Assembly (NCBI GenBank): GCA_023014485.1
Contig: JAJOZX010005777.1
Span: 12,501 to 76,500, forward strand
DNA: 64,000 nt
DNA from: Bathynomus jamesi
Lineage: Eukaryota > Arthropoda > Malacostraca > Isopoda > Cirolanidae
Direction: 5' to 3'
In this document: positions 22,770-34,719 of the stretch, one piece after another
How the letters are laid out: the number at the start of each line of letters is the position of its first letter
Numbering within the stretch: the stretch's first letter is position 1
Program-made: the position numbers and the translations under genes
Notes under the pieces: model-generated
Databases searched by the model: none
What the model saw: the letters and a program-made list of their open reading frames with translations, nothing else
Told to the model about the DNA's origin: nothing

Positions 22770-23479
22770 TATGCTGCAAACCCACAAGGAAAAAGAAAAA
22801 CGATTCCAAGGCCTTTCGTGTATTTAGAGCTACACCAAAGCTACGCAAACTATTTCGGGAATAAAGTTTAGTATTTTATCTTCAATTTTTATAGAATTAA
22901 AGGAACTAGTAAATACTACATTATATTTTAATTCGTGAGAATATTTAATGAAAATATGTAAAACATATTTATTAATATTTAATTCATGTATCAGATTAGT
23001 TAATTAAGAATCCTACCTTTGTTTTGCTCGTATTTTCATCCGCCATTTCTCTCTCTGAACTTAATAGATTTTTACAGTAAATTTCTACAATTCCCACAAA
23101 TGATTACAATAATAGTTTTATATTTAATAATGTAAATTCAAATTAGGGTTAGTGATACTTATTACTGCATTTGACGCGTGTTTTACAGAAATCAAAAGTT
23201 TGATAACGGTAAAATAAAAAACATTTTGGAATATTTAATTTTTAGCATTTTTATCAGAAAAAAAATTATTATTATATACGAGAATATGTATATATATAAT
23301 TGTCATATTTTCAAAACAATAATTATACATTATTTGATTAATTTGCGCTCATAAAATTTGGCACGATTTTTATGAAGAAATCAGGTTTTTTTTCAGGGGT
23401 ACGCAACATGCCTCCCATTTTTTCGAAATAACGTGACCACGAGTAATCCGGCCACTATAATTTCTTATCACGGCCTCCA
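22770..23479. other. Family B fragment, then unassigned AT-rich DNA
   Basis: 22770-22833 repeats the arm of the palindrome at 15118-15302 (CAAACCCACAAGGAAAAAG). The remaining ~640 bp is AT-rich with no recognisable content. Confidence 0.5.
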
Positions 23480-23942
23480 GCGTGCGATCTTTGCCTTATA
23501 GCTTTTATTGGCACAACGTTAAACCAAAATTTTTTAACTCCGAATTTTCCAAGATCAGTTCATCTCGCTTCTTGCGGGCCAATAAAGACGCTGATTTGGA
23601 CGGGGTTTGGTTTCAACAAAATAACGTGATATTTCATACAGTAAATATCAATTTGAAATTTTTACACGAAAACTTCTAACTCGAGAGTCTGACAAGTTCG
23701 TACCTCCGCCTTCAGGAATGTGGTCCCCCCTCTGTCACCCGGCCTCGATCCTCGCGATTTCTTTTTGAGGGGATATGTAAAGGAGAGGATCTTCAAAGAA
23801 AATCGTATAGAACATTGGAAGTTTTAAAAGCAGCAAATGACCATGAAAACCACTCCATTTCTTCCGAAACGATGGAAGTCGTGATAACAAATTACACTGT
23901 CTGGATTCATCACTTAATATGGCAAAGGGGGCGGACGTGTTA
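23480..23942 (+). pseudogene. mariner transposase remnant
   Basis: Plus-strand frame ANKDADLDGVWFQQNNVIFH corresponds to the second catalytic Asp region, with the Asp after QQ replaced by Asn. It is followed, with frame breaks, by PPSVTRPRSSRF (the PRS-DLTP region) and a C-terminal tail to about 23940. No terminal repeats were recognised. An old, dead copy. Confidence 0.55.
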
Positions 23943-24084
23943 AGCATGTTGTGTGCCTATATAAAAAAAAAAATTACTTTCTTCCATTATGATCGTGCCA
24001 AGTTTCAAGCATTACCGTATAAATTAATCCATTGATTTTCAATTATAACTTTGAAAGTGAAGCATAATTAGAAAAAAGGTAACA

Positions 24085-24254
24085 TCGCGGAAGCTCCTAT
24101 CCTCACAACGGGGAGGAGAGTGTATCACAATGGTCACCTGAGCCCAAGCATTAACATGGTAATATGCCGGTTCAACCCAACCCGGGAGCCAGCAACTGGG
24201 AGCGAACTCAGAGCCTCACCGCCCAGTGCCCGACACCGTAACCAGTTCAACCTC

Positions 24255-24258
<4 letters not shown>
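24085..24258 (-). repeat. tRNA-related SINE
   Basis: The minus strand starts GAGGTTGAACTGGTTACGGT and has a B-box-like GAGTTCGCTCCC about 45 bp downstream, then GGGTTGAACC. Layout fits a tRNA-derived SINE head rather than a functional tRNA. Confidence 0.4.
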
Positions 24259-24300
<42 letters not shown>

Positions 24301-24906
24301 ATATATATTATATATATATATTATTATATAGTCAGCAGCATGTAATATCTCTGAAAAGCCATGTAATTTTATAAACGTACAATTTTTCATATATTAAGAG
24401 CAACGGATGAACGAACAGCAGCAAATAACGACACAATCATTAATGAAAACGTATGAACCACGTTAAACAAAGTGTGTATATAATATAAAAGCGGATAACT
24501 TACTAAATAACATAGCGCACGTACAGTACAGCTGTACAGACGAAAGATGACGGATAAAGCGTCGAAACACGTATGTTGTGTCATTCAATAAATTATAATT
24601 ATTCTCGCACAACGAAGTGGTTTTCATAAAGTTTCGCAATTCGATCCTCAATCGATCTTCTATTTTAATTATACGCGAACCTTTCGTTCGCTGTAGAAAT
24701 TTTAAATATTCAATGTAGTCTCTCTCGGGAGGGAAGGCAAAGACGAATATTCGCCGTTTAAACGCCAATCAAGGTATATTGGAAGGGCAGGTACACCAAC
24801 CCATCCATCCATCTACCCATTCGTCGGTGGGTCGCTCGGTCGGTCCAAACAATTCGTAGAACTCACTCGCTCAGTGTAAAACTTGGCATTTACTGAACTG
24901 TCTCCC

Positions 24907-24946
<40 letters not shown>

Positions 24947-25048
24947 GTGTGTGTGTGTGTGTCTCAGTTCTTTAACTATATTCCATTATAACAACTTTCG
25001 TTCCTAAGCGAAACCCTCCAAATACATACATTGAAACATAATTCCTCT

Positions 25049-25084
<36 letters not shown>

Positions 25085-25779
25085 CAAGCACGCACAGGCG
25101 ACTTTGAACAATCATTATCTCTTGGGAATAAAGTCTGTCGTCATAAAATGGTGATATATAAAGATTAATTTTTAAAACAAACTCATTTAAGTATACCATC
25201 AAAAAATTTCCGGCCAACGGTAATCGTGGGCGAAATTCGACTGAGAACTCCCACTGGGTGCGGTGACAGCCCAAATAATGACTCTTCGAGTTATACGGGC
25301 GCGTCGGAAAGTCATCGAAAGGAAAATTGTCGACAACGAAACTAATCGAATTTTTTAGTGATTACCGAAAAATAAGACGTGCAATCATCTCTATCTCTCT
25401 CTATCTATCTATCTCTCTCAATAAAATCGGCTACCCAAATAAATTTAAACAGATCCTCTGCATTACATGCAAGAAACAGTCCATATACGAAAAGTCTAAT
25501 CTATGTTATCGTACATTATTATATAATTAAATCTTTTTAAACACAGAGTGCGCATGAAATCGAACCCGCGTTCCATGACAGTGTCAAGGAACAGGATGCG
25601 CCACTTGATGAAATGCCTTAAATTATACGCACTTATTATTTAAAAAAAAATATAAAAAACCAAGCACGTATTAGCTACACACTTTATGAAAACAAATGAA
25701 TTCTAAATGACAAAAATTACCTATTATGTAACGCATTATTTTTAGCACTTAAGTTTCAGGTCTTATTACACGAATGCAT
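24259..25779. other. Unassigned stretch
   Basis: Contains TA arrays at 24269-24330, a possible Penelope-like tail at about 24530-24640 (GACGGATAAAGCGTCGAAAC, then CAATAAATTATAA) and a (GT)n array at 24909-24962. A tRNA-like B box on the minus strand lies near 25560-25580. None of these is strong enough for a gene call. Confidence 0.4.

Positions 25780-25859
<80 letters not shown>
25780..25859. repeat. (CT)n(TA)n microsatellite
   Basis: About 63 bp of CT, with one CC interruption, followed by TA. Confidence 0.95.
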
Positions 25860-25861
25860 CT

Positions 25862-26125
25862 CTTAAGGGAAAAATTAAATCCACCACAGTTCGAATGAGT
25901 GTAGTTTTTCCTTTGCATGATGGAAGCCCAACGTGGGCAACGGGTCAATAACAAAGAGGCCCCATTTTGGGGTCTCTTTGCGAGTGACCCGTTGCCCACG
26001 TTGGGTTTCCAGCATGAAAAAGCAAAACTATAATATTTGTCATTTACCATTACTTATTCGAACTATAGTGGATTTAACTTTTCCCAGAAGAGTTCCTTGT
26101 TCCATGCACGGTGTGTGTAACACAA
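25862..26125. repeat. Inverted-repeat element (family C)
   Basis: Left arm AATCCACCACAGTTCGAATG and right arm CGAACTATAGTGGATTTAAC face each other, with an inner pair GGAAGCCCAACGTGGGCAAC / GTTGCCCACGTTGGGTTTCC. The right side extends into AAGAGTTCCTTGTTCCATGC, which recurs inverted at 38534-38612. The one-sided extension resembles families A and B. Confidence 0.6.
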
Positions 26126-26196
26126 AAAGTTTCTCAGAGGACCATTCCGACTTGTAACACACACACACACACATTATATATATATATTTTTTAATT

Positions 26197-26397
26197 GGGG
26201 TTGTTTAACCTCCTTCGCAACATCTAAGGTCATATGACGGAGGGGACCTACAGCTTTACGTGGGATCCGAACCACGGGTCGCTACATAATCTGGGCGCGG
26301 AGGACGGTCTCCCATCCAACTACTACCCAGACCCAATGCCGCTTAACTTCGCTGATCTCCTGCAAGTGGTGTTACGATATTGGCCACGACGTAGCCC

Positions 26398-26398
<1 letters not shown>
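26197..26398 (-). repeat. 5S rRNA-derived SINE
   Basis: One of the two best copies. The minus strand has the 5S-like AGATCAGCGAAGTTAAGCGG, then AGTAGTTGGATGGGAGACCG, closely following the 5S internal control region. The shared module CGTGGTTCGGATCCCACGTA follows, with end AGGTTAAACAACCCC. Nearly identical to 31141-31340. Confidence 0.85.
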
Positions 26399-26432
<34 letters not shown>

Positions 26433-26650
26433 AATTGAGAGTGGTTGAAGAAGCAATATTATGTGTCAGGTGTGGATGATGCGAACTTGTTCCGCCTTGT
26501 AATAATACATCAATTGCGACCAAACCTTTTGACGAAATACCGAATATGAATATATTCCTCGAGTGAATGCACGAACCAAAAGCAGTTAAATCCCAATTGG
26601 ATGAGAACCATTCCATACCTCTTTCCCAAAATACATCTATACTGCTGTTT

Positions 26651-26657
26651 TTATATA

Positions 26658-26742
<85 letters not shown>
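26651..26742. repeat. (TA)n microsatellite
   Basis: About 90 bp of TA with few interruptions. Confidence 0.95.
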
Positions 26743-27005
26743 CTCCTCCCACTTTTCAGTCTCCCGAGCTCCTCCCCTTCTTTCTCTCGTCCCCCAATTC
26801 CCCTTCCCCAATTTCTCCTCATCCCCCCACCTTCAACCCCCCAAGGTATTCACCCCCGCAAATACAGAAAATAATTTGCATATTTTTGGCTCTTATTGAT
26901 AACAGGTTTCTTTTCCTGCCAATGTATGTATGCCTTCAATCCAAGAACAGAGTCCACGAATACAAAAAGAGAGAGAGAGAGTTACAAGGAAAAGAAGTAC
27001 CTCAA

Positions 27006-27008
27006 AGA

Positions 27009-27090
<82 letters not shown>
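27006..27090. repeat. (GA)n microsatellite
   Basis: GA repeats with GGA interruptions. Confidence 0.95.
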
Positions 27091-27093
<3 letters not shown>

Positions 27094-27509
27094 TTCTAAA
27101 ATTATTCAATCCCTTCAAGGGTAAATTTCTTTTTTATGTATTCATTTTAAATTAAATAAATTATGTTATGTATTTTGGAATCCCAGATATAATTCTTCCA
27201 TAGCCCCTTATTTGTTGATGGATGTGCAACGGGGATAAAATTGGGGAGGTGGGGGGGTTAAAGAACCGTGTGTGTGTGTTTCAGAACTCGTCACAAGGAC
27301 TAGAACTAACTTTGTCCTCGAGGATATAAAGTCTTTAAGAACTCAATCTCTTAATTCGAATTTTTCATTCATTTTCAATCGATTCCCAAAAATTCGTGTT
27401 TCAAAAATTGATCGAACATAAATACAAATTATCTTCATTATTATCAATATTATTATTAATATTAACTGTTCTTGTACCTAAAATTAAATTTTTAAAGGTC
27501 GCTTCAATT

Positions 27510-27583
<74 letters not shown>

Positions 27584-28885
27584 AGCGCTCGGATATTTTA
27601 TTAATTTAATTAATTTGGCCTACGTATAGAAATGGGTATAACCTTGGATTGGGGCGTAATTAATTTGAGCGTGACTCCACTATATTGGGGGCATTTAGTG
27701 AACAGCGAGGGACTTTTTTTTTTTTAATCCGCTTTGCCTTGGGGGTGATAATGTGGCGGACACGGATCGTTGCTTCTTTTAACTCTTTTTAATTGTCTAC
27801 TCTCGATAGATGAGAAAAGGAATGGTTCACTCGTAAGTAATTAGACACTTTTTACTCATTTTATCAACATGAATAATGTGTATATATACACACACACACA
27901 CACATGTTTGGCTACTTTACAAAACCACGATATTTTCAGTTGTGAATGACATTTAACCAAATCTGAATCAACGAATTAACCTAACCAATCCCAAACTTCA
28001 TTATCCACTCTTTTGTTTCATAATATTTAATGATTATAAATAAAAAATGTGTCGCGACGAGCTGTGTGTATATTCTAAAGATTATCGTGATGACTAAGAT
28101 AGCCAAGTTTATATACATATACATGTGTATGTGTGTGTGTGTGTCTAATTGGTTAAAATAAGCAAAATGCACGGTAAACTATCTGACAACCACTCTCATG
28201 GTTATCCCGTTGACCATGCTTATTTCTCTGGTTATAATAAACTTACGAAAAATTGAACAAACCACATGAACTGACTATCAAATAGGGTTTACTATTCGTA
28301 GTTGTTCCAACCAATTAGTAATTTTTTCCGCGTACATATTTTAGCATTTTTCTATGCTTGCAAAAAATAAAAAAAAAAGCACCTATCCAGCCTGCAGTAC
28401 TAATTCATAGCACTGACTTTCCTACTAAATACAATAATTACCAAACATGCATCTGCTTGTATACAGAGTTCATCTTTCTGTATTTATTACTTGGAACTAC
28501 TCGCATCTCGTACACTGGTATATTTGCAGACAAGCAGGTGCCTACTTTTTATTGGAGAAATAGCCTCCACAGACACCCTATCTTACCCCTCCCCCCTCCA
28601 AAAAAAAAAAAAAAAGAGAAAAGAAACTACACAATTCCTTCTCGTGTATACGATCCTGGTAAACACCTCTACCAGCGTCGCCCCATTAATTCTGGCCCGG
28701 TATTTATAAAATTGAATTTAACTTTATGAATAAATTTAAATATCACTCTTTTATATACCTGGTTTCTCCTCCTCACTCGACCGCATAAACAGAATATATA
28801 TTAACTCTGCATCCGTTTTTATTAGGTTTTCGAAAAAATATATATTTTTTTTTACCAAGACCTTTTAAAATTTGTATTTCTTTTC

Positions 28886-28888
<3 letters not shown>

Positions 28889-28957
<69 letters not shown>
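28889..28957. repeat. (TA)n microsatellite
   Basis: About 70 bp of TA, followed by a GTAT-type stretch at 28981-29050. Confidence 0.95.
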
Positions 28958-28960
<3 letters not shown>

Positions 28961-29332
28961 ATCTCTCTCTTCCATTTCGTATGTGTATGTATGTATGTAT
29001 GTACATATGTATGTATGTGTGTATTTATATATGTACTCGTATGTATGTATATAAGGCGAGTTTCGTATCTGATTGTAGTGACCAGTAATGTTGACAGTTG
29101 CCGTAAAATACGAACATTCTGGTTCCTCCCCCTCGTGTTGTCGTTAAGGAAAAGAAGAGAGAGAATCGTAAGTTACGAATTAATAGGAACTCAAAGATGT
29201 CCGTGTGTAGACCCGGGGCTGCGGCCATCAAACCCCGAGACCGATTATGAAAGCACCTTTCCAGGGTATAATAGTAATAATAGTAATGGTATAGTAGTAC
29301 TAGTAGTATAGGAGTATTATCATTATACTGCT

Positions 29333-29367
<35 letters not shown>

Positions 29368-29614
29368 TTTGCTTTGCGGACGAGTTATTGGGTAATTATT
29401 TGGAGATTTAGCTTTGTCTTGTGTTTTTGACTTCTTTAGTTTACGAGTATTTAAAATTCTTAACTAGCCATAAAAGTTGACGTGCAGTTTACTCATTATT
29501 GGAATGAGTTATAAGAGATTATTATACAAATTGTTATCGGCTGAAAAATGTTTCTGTTCTGCCATTAATTTGCATTGGCGTTGATGCGATCGGTTTCTAT
29601 GCTATTATTCATAC

Positions 29615-29616
<2 letters not shown>

Positions 29617-29698
<82 letters not shown>
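29617..29698. repeat. (CT)n microsatellite
   Basis: About 82 bp of uninterrupted CT dinucleotides. Confidence 0.95.
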
Positions 29699-29699
<1 letters not shown>

Positions 29700-31140
29700 A
29701 TACCCATTTTCCTCCATTTGTACCGTTGATTCACGCGTTAATTTTTCCTCTCCTTACGCAATCGTGTCTATATATATATATATTATATATATAATATATA
29801 TATATATATATATTATATACACACACACACACACACACACCGCCGTTCTGAAATTGGAACTTGCTGGGGACTTGGGGACTTGGAGACTTGGGGACTTGGG
29901 GTCTATTCCTCCGTGTGCGCCTTTTGCGCCTTGTACTACAGCCGTGATGAGAAAAAGGCTGGATGAGGACGTCAAAAGCGTTGATTTACGCTCGTCCGCG
30001 GAGAAAAAGTCTTTTGGTTGCAGGGAACCTCATTGGAATCGCATTGTTTACGAAGCATTGCAAGAACGAAAGGCATTAGAGTCACCTGTATAGCGATACC
30101 CAAGCGATTTTTTTTTTTTTTTTGTTGTTGTTATGGAAAGTAAGGAGAGAATTTAAGAGGGTAATAATCGGCCGACCGCCGATAAAACCGAAGAAGAATA
30201 TGAAGAAGGAAAAAACCATTACTCAGGTCACCAAATTCCGTGGTTAGAATTTTTTACTTCAAAATTTTTAGTTAAATTGAATATTTATAACAAAATAAGT
30301 TTACCAAACCAAATTATTGTATATTATATTATTATTATCACGAGTAGTATCAGTATTATTAATAGTAATATTTGTTGATTCTTAAGGAACATTTTCTTCT
30401 ACTCAATAATTTACATAAATGACACTTCAATTTTAAGTCCTCATTTCGATTGTGATTTTCTGATACAAACTCAATTGATGGGATGAACGAAACCAAATGA
30501 GAAAAATAAAACTTTTTTTTAAATGTTTCGTCATATCTCTTTTCTCTTCGAATTCATATTCTGTATTCGCTATTTTTTTTATAGCATGAATTTTAAGTAA
30601 GGTTTAAAAATCGAGTTTATATATATATATATTTATATATATATGAAAATTACACATAGTTTTTTTTTATATAAAAATACTATCTTTGTTCGTTGTATTT
30701 TCCAAAAATATTCGTAACAATCAAAAGAAAAAAAGAGAAAACTTTTCGAAATAATTTCCCATTATATATCGGTTTATTATGAGTTTTCAGATGATATCGA
30801 TCATATTATTGTAATGAAATGTCTTCAACATTTCTGGAGTCTTTCCAAAGTTTATTATCGCTTCAAAGAGTGAATATTGAAAGGAATGTGAATATTTTAA
30901 AAAACAGGAACAGGAAAATGAAAACATTAACGAGAGTAAACGAAACATATAAAAATTAAATGTGAATAATTATAAAATATAAAAATAAATGTCGGTAACT
31001 GAAAACAATGAACGTGAAAATTTGAAAATAAGCAAAAAACAGAGGAAGAAAAATCTAAAATGAAAATGATGATAACTGATAATTATAAATACTGTATTAA
31101 AAATGCAAAACAAGGATATATTATATATATTTTTTTTTTT

Positions 31141-31340
31141 GGGGGTTGTTTAACCTCCCTCGCAACATCTAAGGTCATATGACGGAGGGGACCTACAGCT
31201 TAACGTGGAATCCGAACCACGGGTCGCTACATAATCTGGGCGCGGAGGACGGTCTCCCATCCAACTACTACCCAGACCCAATGTCGCTTAACTTCGCTGA
31301 TCTCCGAGAAGTGTCACGACATCGGCCACGACGTAGCCCA
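31141..31340 (-). repeat. 5S rRNA-derived SINE
   Basis: Near-identical to 26197-26398, same strand, again with a TA array outside the 5S-like head. The close match suggests recent activity of the family. Confidence 0.85.
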
Positions 31341-31379
31341 TATATATACATATATATATATATTATATATATATATATA

Positions 31380-31574
31380 TTAAATCAAGGATATTTTTAG
31401 GTTAATTTTTGAAATATTACTTTTGAGTTATTTTTATTATTATTATTATGACGTTCATTAGAATGAGCTGAATAAAGAGTTTCTATGAAAAAAGTTTAGG
31501 AAAATTATGATATCTTTAATGCGATGATCCTGTAAACCAACATGCGTGATGAGCCTGTTTTGTATTTGCGGTTA

Positions 31575-31631
<57 letters not shown>

Positions 31632-31760
31632 TTAACCGCAAATACAAAACAGGCTCATCATGCAGGTTTACAGGATCATCGCATTAAAGATAATTTTCCT
31701 AAACTTTTTTCATGGTAACTCTTTATTCAGCTCATTCTAATGAACGTCGTAATAATGATG

Positions 31761-31808
<48 letters not shown>

Positions 31809-31885
31809 ATAATAATAATCATAATAAAATAACTCTAAAGTAATATTTACAAAATTACCGAAAAATATCCTTGATTTAACAAAAA
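31380..31885. repeat. Large inverted repeat around a (TA)n centre
   Basis: The left arm (31380-31576) runs from AAATCAAGGATATTTTTAGG to GTATTTGCGGTTAG. The right arm (31630-31880) is its inverse, starting GGTTAACCGCAAATACAAAA and ending AAAATATCCTTGATTTAA. A (TA)n array at 31577-31629 forms the loop. The right arm carries an expanded (AAT)n. Confidence 0.8.
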
Positions 31886-32647
31886 AAAAATATATATATT
31901 ATATATATATATATATAACACAGGTAGGCAATATGTCAAAGCGCATAAAATAATTAAGACAGAAAACCATGGAACGGGAAACGTTTAAAACGTAGATTTT
32001 ATATTAAACCTAAAAAAATGAGAAAATGTTACGGAGAAAAAAGCCGAATAGAGACAAATTACAGCTGCCTCGAAGGCTTAACTGACGTATACAGACTACA
32101 TTTGTCAAGCAATTATAGTCCTAAATTACTCCGACGATAAGATCTAATTAGAGGTCTCAGCACATGCTCAAGGTGACAATTTGTGACAGTGGGCGGGGCT
32201 TATGAAATACGTCCCGTGTCGCCTAACCTGGAATTAGTTTCGCGGTGGTGTACAACCACGATTGTCTTCCTACGCTCTGATAGGCAATGATGGGCCGTCA
32301 TAACCTATGATAAGCTATGATCGTAACTAATGGTCTTAGGAAAGGAAGCCCAGGAAATAAAAATATAAAGTTGTGGTCGATGTTATCGGGGTTAAAAAAT
32401 CGCTTTAATGAATCTCCAAAATTTGTTCCAAATTACTTGCAAGTATTTTTTAATTAGCTTTTTAAGAGTTGTAAACCCTCAATCGTTTTTTATTTATTCT
32501 TTTATGAGGTCGCAACTTATTTATTTTTATTATCGGTACATCCATTACGTGTCTCTTATTTCAGCTTAAAGGATATTCTTAAAGGATATTCTTTATAATA
32601 AATATATAATCTTTCCATCCCTTCCTTAATATTCTCTCTCTCTCTCT
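31886..32647. other. Unassigned stretch
   Basis: Mostly unique sequence with no long frame. It includes CTCAGCACATGCTCAAGGTG and GGGCGGGGCTTATGAAATAC segments of higher GC, whose role I cannot assign. Confidence 0.45.
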
Positions 32648-32980
32648 GTGGTGTCGTGGTTAACATCGCTAACTATGAATCCACCGGGTTCGATTCCAGG
32701 CGGAAGCAAACGCGCGCGCAGCTTACTCAGCTGTTCATCCTTCCACGCAATAAAAAGTGGTTGGTAGATAAATGGGTAGGCTGGGTGGCCTAGTGGTTAA
32801 GACACTGGGCTGCTGATCGGGAGGTCGTGAAATCGAGTCCGGGCAAGGACTTTGTAATTTGAGCACCCGTAGAGGGTCGTGGTTCGGATTCCACGTTAAG
32901 TTGTAGGTCCAAGGTAGAACAAGTTTGAACTTCGTGAGAATGAACAATTCGGTTGGAAGCAAAACCAAGGTGTGTGTGTG
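32648..32980 (+). repeat. Double-tRNA composite SINE
   Basis: The first tRNA-like unit has GTGGTTAACATCGC and a perfect B box (GGGTTCGATTCC). A second unit has GGCCTAGTGGTTAAGACACT and GAAATCGAGTCC. Next comes CGTGGTTCGGATTCCACGTT, the module shared with the 5S SINEs, then the tail GAACAATTCGGTTGGAAGC. Pol III transcription from either head is possible in principle. Confidence 0.75.
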
Positions 32981-33067
32981 TGTGTGTATAAACAGTTAAT
33001 ATTGTGAAACAAGTATTACTTACTGTATAATCGTTGAGCTACGGAATTAACATTTGATTATACTACT

Positions 33068-33195
33068 TCTCGTAAGACTAGCCAAGTTAAACGACGTTCA
33101 GTCAGTTAAATAGTTGGCTGGGTAACCGCCTGTGGCCAGATGATGTAGGGACCTGTGGTTCTGATTTCACATTGGGCCTAATTTCTCCGGGTGTT
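33068..33195 (+). repeat. 5S rRNA-derived SINE, strongly diverged
   Basis: CTAGCCAAGTTAAACGACG, then TAGTTGGCTGGGTAACCGCC, matches the 5S-like head in outline. CTGTGGTTCTGATTTCACAT follows in the place of the shared module. Confidence 0.5.
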
Positions 33196-33241
33196 TGTAT
33201 GAAAGCAGACTCATGCAACAACTTACAGTCTAAACACACAT

Positions 33242-33282
<41 letters not shown>

Positions 33283-33286
33283 CATG

Positions 33287-33582
33287 ATGCGCCTCGGTAG
33301 TGTCGTGGTTAGCATCGCTGACTACGAATCCATTGGCCCCCGGGATCGAAACCCAGTGATGGCAGGTGGCGCCCAGCAAAACCCAACTGTTTATCCTTCC
33401 GCACAATAAAAAAATTTGATTGGTAGATAAATGGGTACCCTGGGTAGCCTAGTGGTTAAGACGCTGGGCTGTTGGTGGGGCGTGTTTTGGATTCCAAGTT
33501 AAAATGTAGGTCTAAGGTAGAGTGACAAGCTTGACCTTCATCAGAATGAGCAATTCTGGCGGAAGCAAAACCAAGGTGTTTT
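33287..33582 (+). repeat. Double-tRNA composite SINE
   Basis: Same order as 32648-32980: CGGTAGTGTCGTGGTTAGCA, a degraded B box (GGATCGAAACCC), AGCCTAGTGGTTAAGACGCT, a shortened second unit, then TTCATCAGAATGAGCAATTC. Part of the middle is deleted. Confidence 0.75.
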
Positions 33583-33675
33583 ACATATTAGGGACCACTG
33601 TACAACTTACCACTGTTACTTTATACCGACTGTGTCTGATAACAATTAACTGGCTTTGGTTTTTCACGTTTGTTT

Positions 33676-33679
<4 letters not shown>

Positions 33680-33741
<62 letters not shown>
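33680..33741. repeat. (TA)n microsatellite
   Basis: About 62 bp of TA repeats. Confidence 0.95.
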
Positions 33742-33746
<5 letters not shown>

Positions 33747-34531
33747 GCAGGCGGTAGTTATTCTACTTTAAACGTTGGTGACATCATATATGACGTCATA
33801 CATGACGTCATCCTTCTTCACGATTTTGTAATCCAAAACGGAAACCAATTCTAGAGTTCTTCCTTTCAGTCAACTGTAATTGCTTTTCAACTCGACTGTA
33901 CATGAAGAGTCAACTCTCCAACTATATTATAAAAGTATATTGTAACACTCATAATATAACAACAAGAAGTAAATGAGCGTGATTTGATGAAACTCTGCTT
34001 CAGGCGTGTTTTTTTTTTTTAGTTTGCCAAAGCAACATTTCAAATTATAAGTAAACTCATCCCATGTATACAGTCCATAATCCTTAAAATTACAGTTATT
34101 ATACTCTACAAAACAGTCCTCAGTGGAGGTGCTCCTTGATCGTGAACTGTCCTCAAAGTTAAGACTGCGAGTCTTTCTCCTCCAATCTCGTTTTGTGGTC
34201 CTCGGAGGTCAGAAAAGCTTACAGCACGCAACGCTCAAACAGCCAATATTGGAGGAAGGCCGATCGTCCTCTTTGACAATTCATCTTTCCCGAACCTTCA
34301 ATTTGGGCAACGTCACATTGGCCAAATGTGATAAAGGGAAATGAATCAAGTTAAAACAAGTTAAAAATAGCTTCAGATTTAGGGAAGAAACACACACACA
34401 CACACACACACACACAATGACGGACAGACAGGCAGGCAGACAGACAGGTTGTTTTCATATGGTCTGAAATAATTATCGATTATATTCTTTAAATACATAA
34501 AGAATATATGGGATTTTATTTGATTACACAT

Positions 34532-34569
<38 letters not shown>

Positions 34570-34656
34570 GAATAGAAACGACATAAGTATTAAGGAACGT
34601 TTCCGCACACGAGGAGGAGAGATTCATTTATATACTGCGCGGTCATTGCAGTTATT

Positions 34657-34719
<63 letters not shown>

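Larger units (their letters stand above)
26399..31140. other. Long unassigned, microsatellite-rich stretch
   Basis: Holds (TA)n at 26651-26742 and 28889-28957, (GA)n at 27006-27090, (TA)n at 27533-27570, CT arrays at 29340-29364 and 29617-29698, and AT-rich unique DNA. A frame at 29840-30093 is less AT-biased; it starts with a GGGGACTTG minisatellite and contains EPHWNRIVYEALQERKALES before a stop. It is unrecognised and without clear splice support. No gene is called. Confidence 0.5.

Noticed and set aside
26197..26398. A functional 5S rRNA gene
   Set aside because: The 5S-like part is diverged and fused to a SINE body repeated elsewhere, without a T-run terminator at the expected place.
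34123..34344. 73-codon frame as a small gene
   Set aside because: No domain, no start context or splice support, and no repeat family identity.
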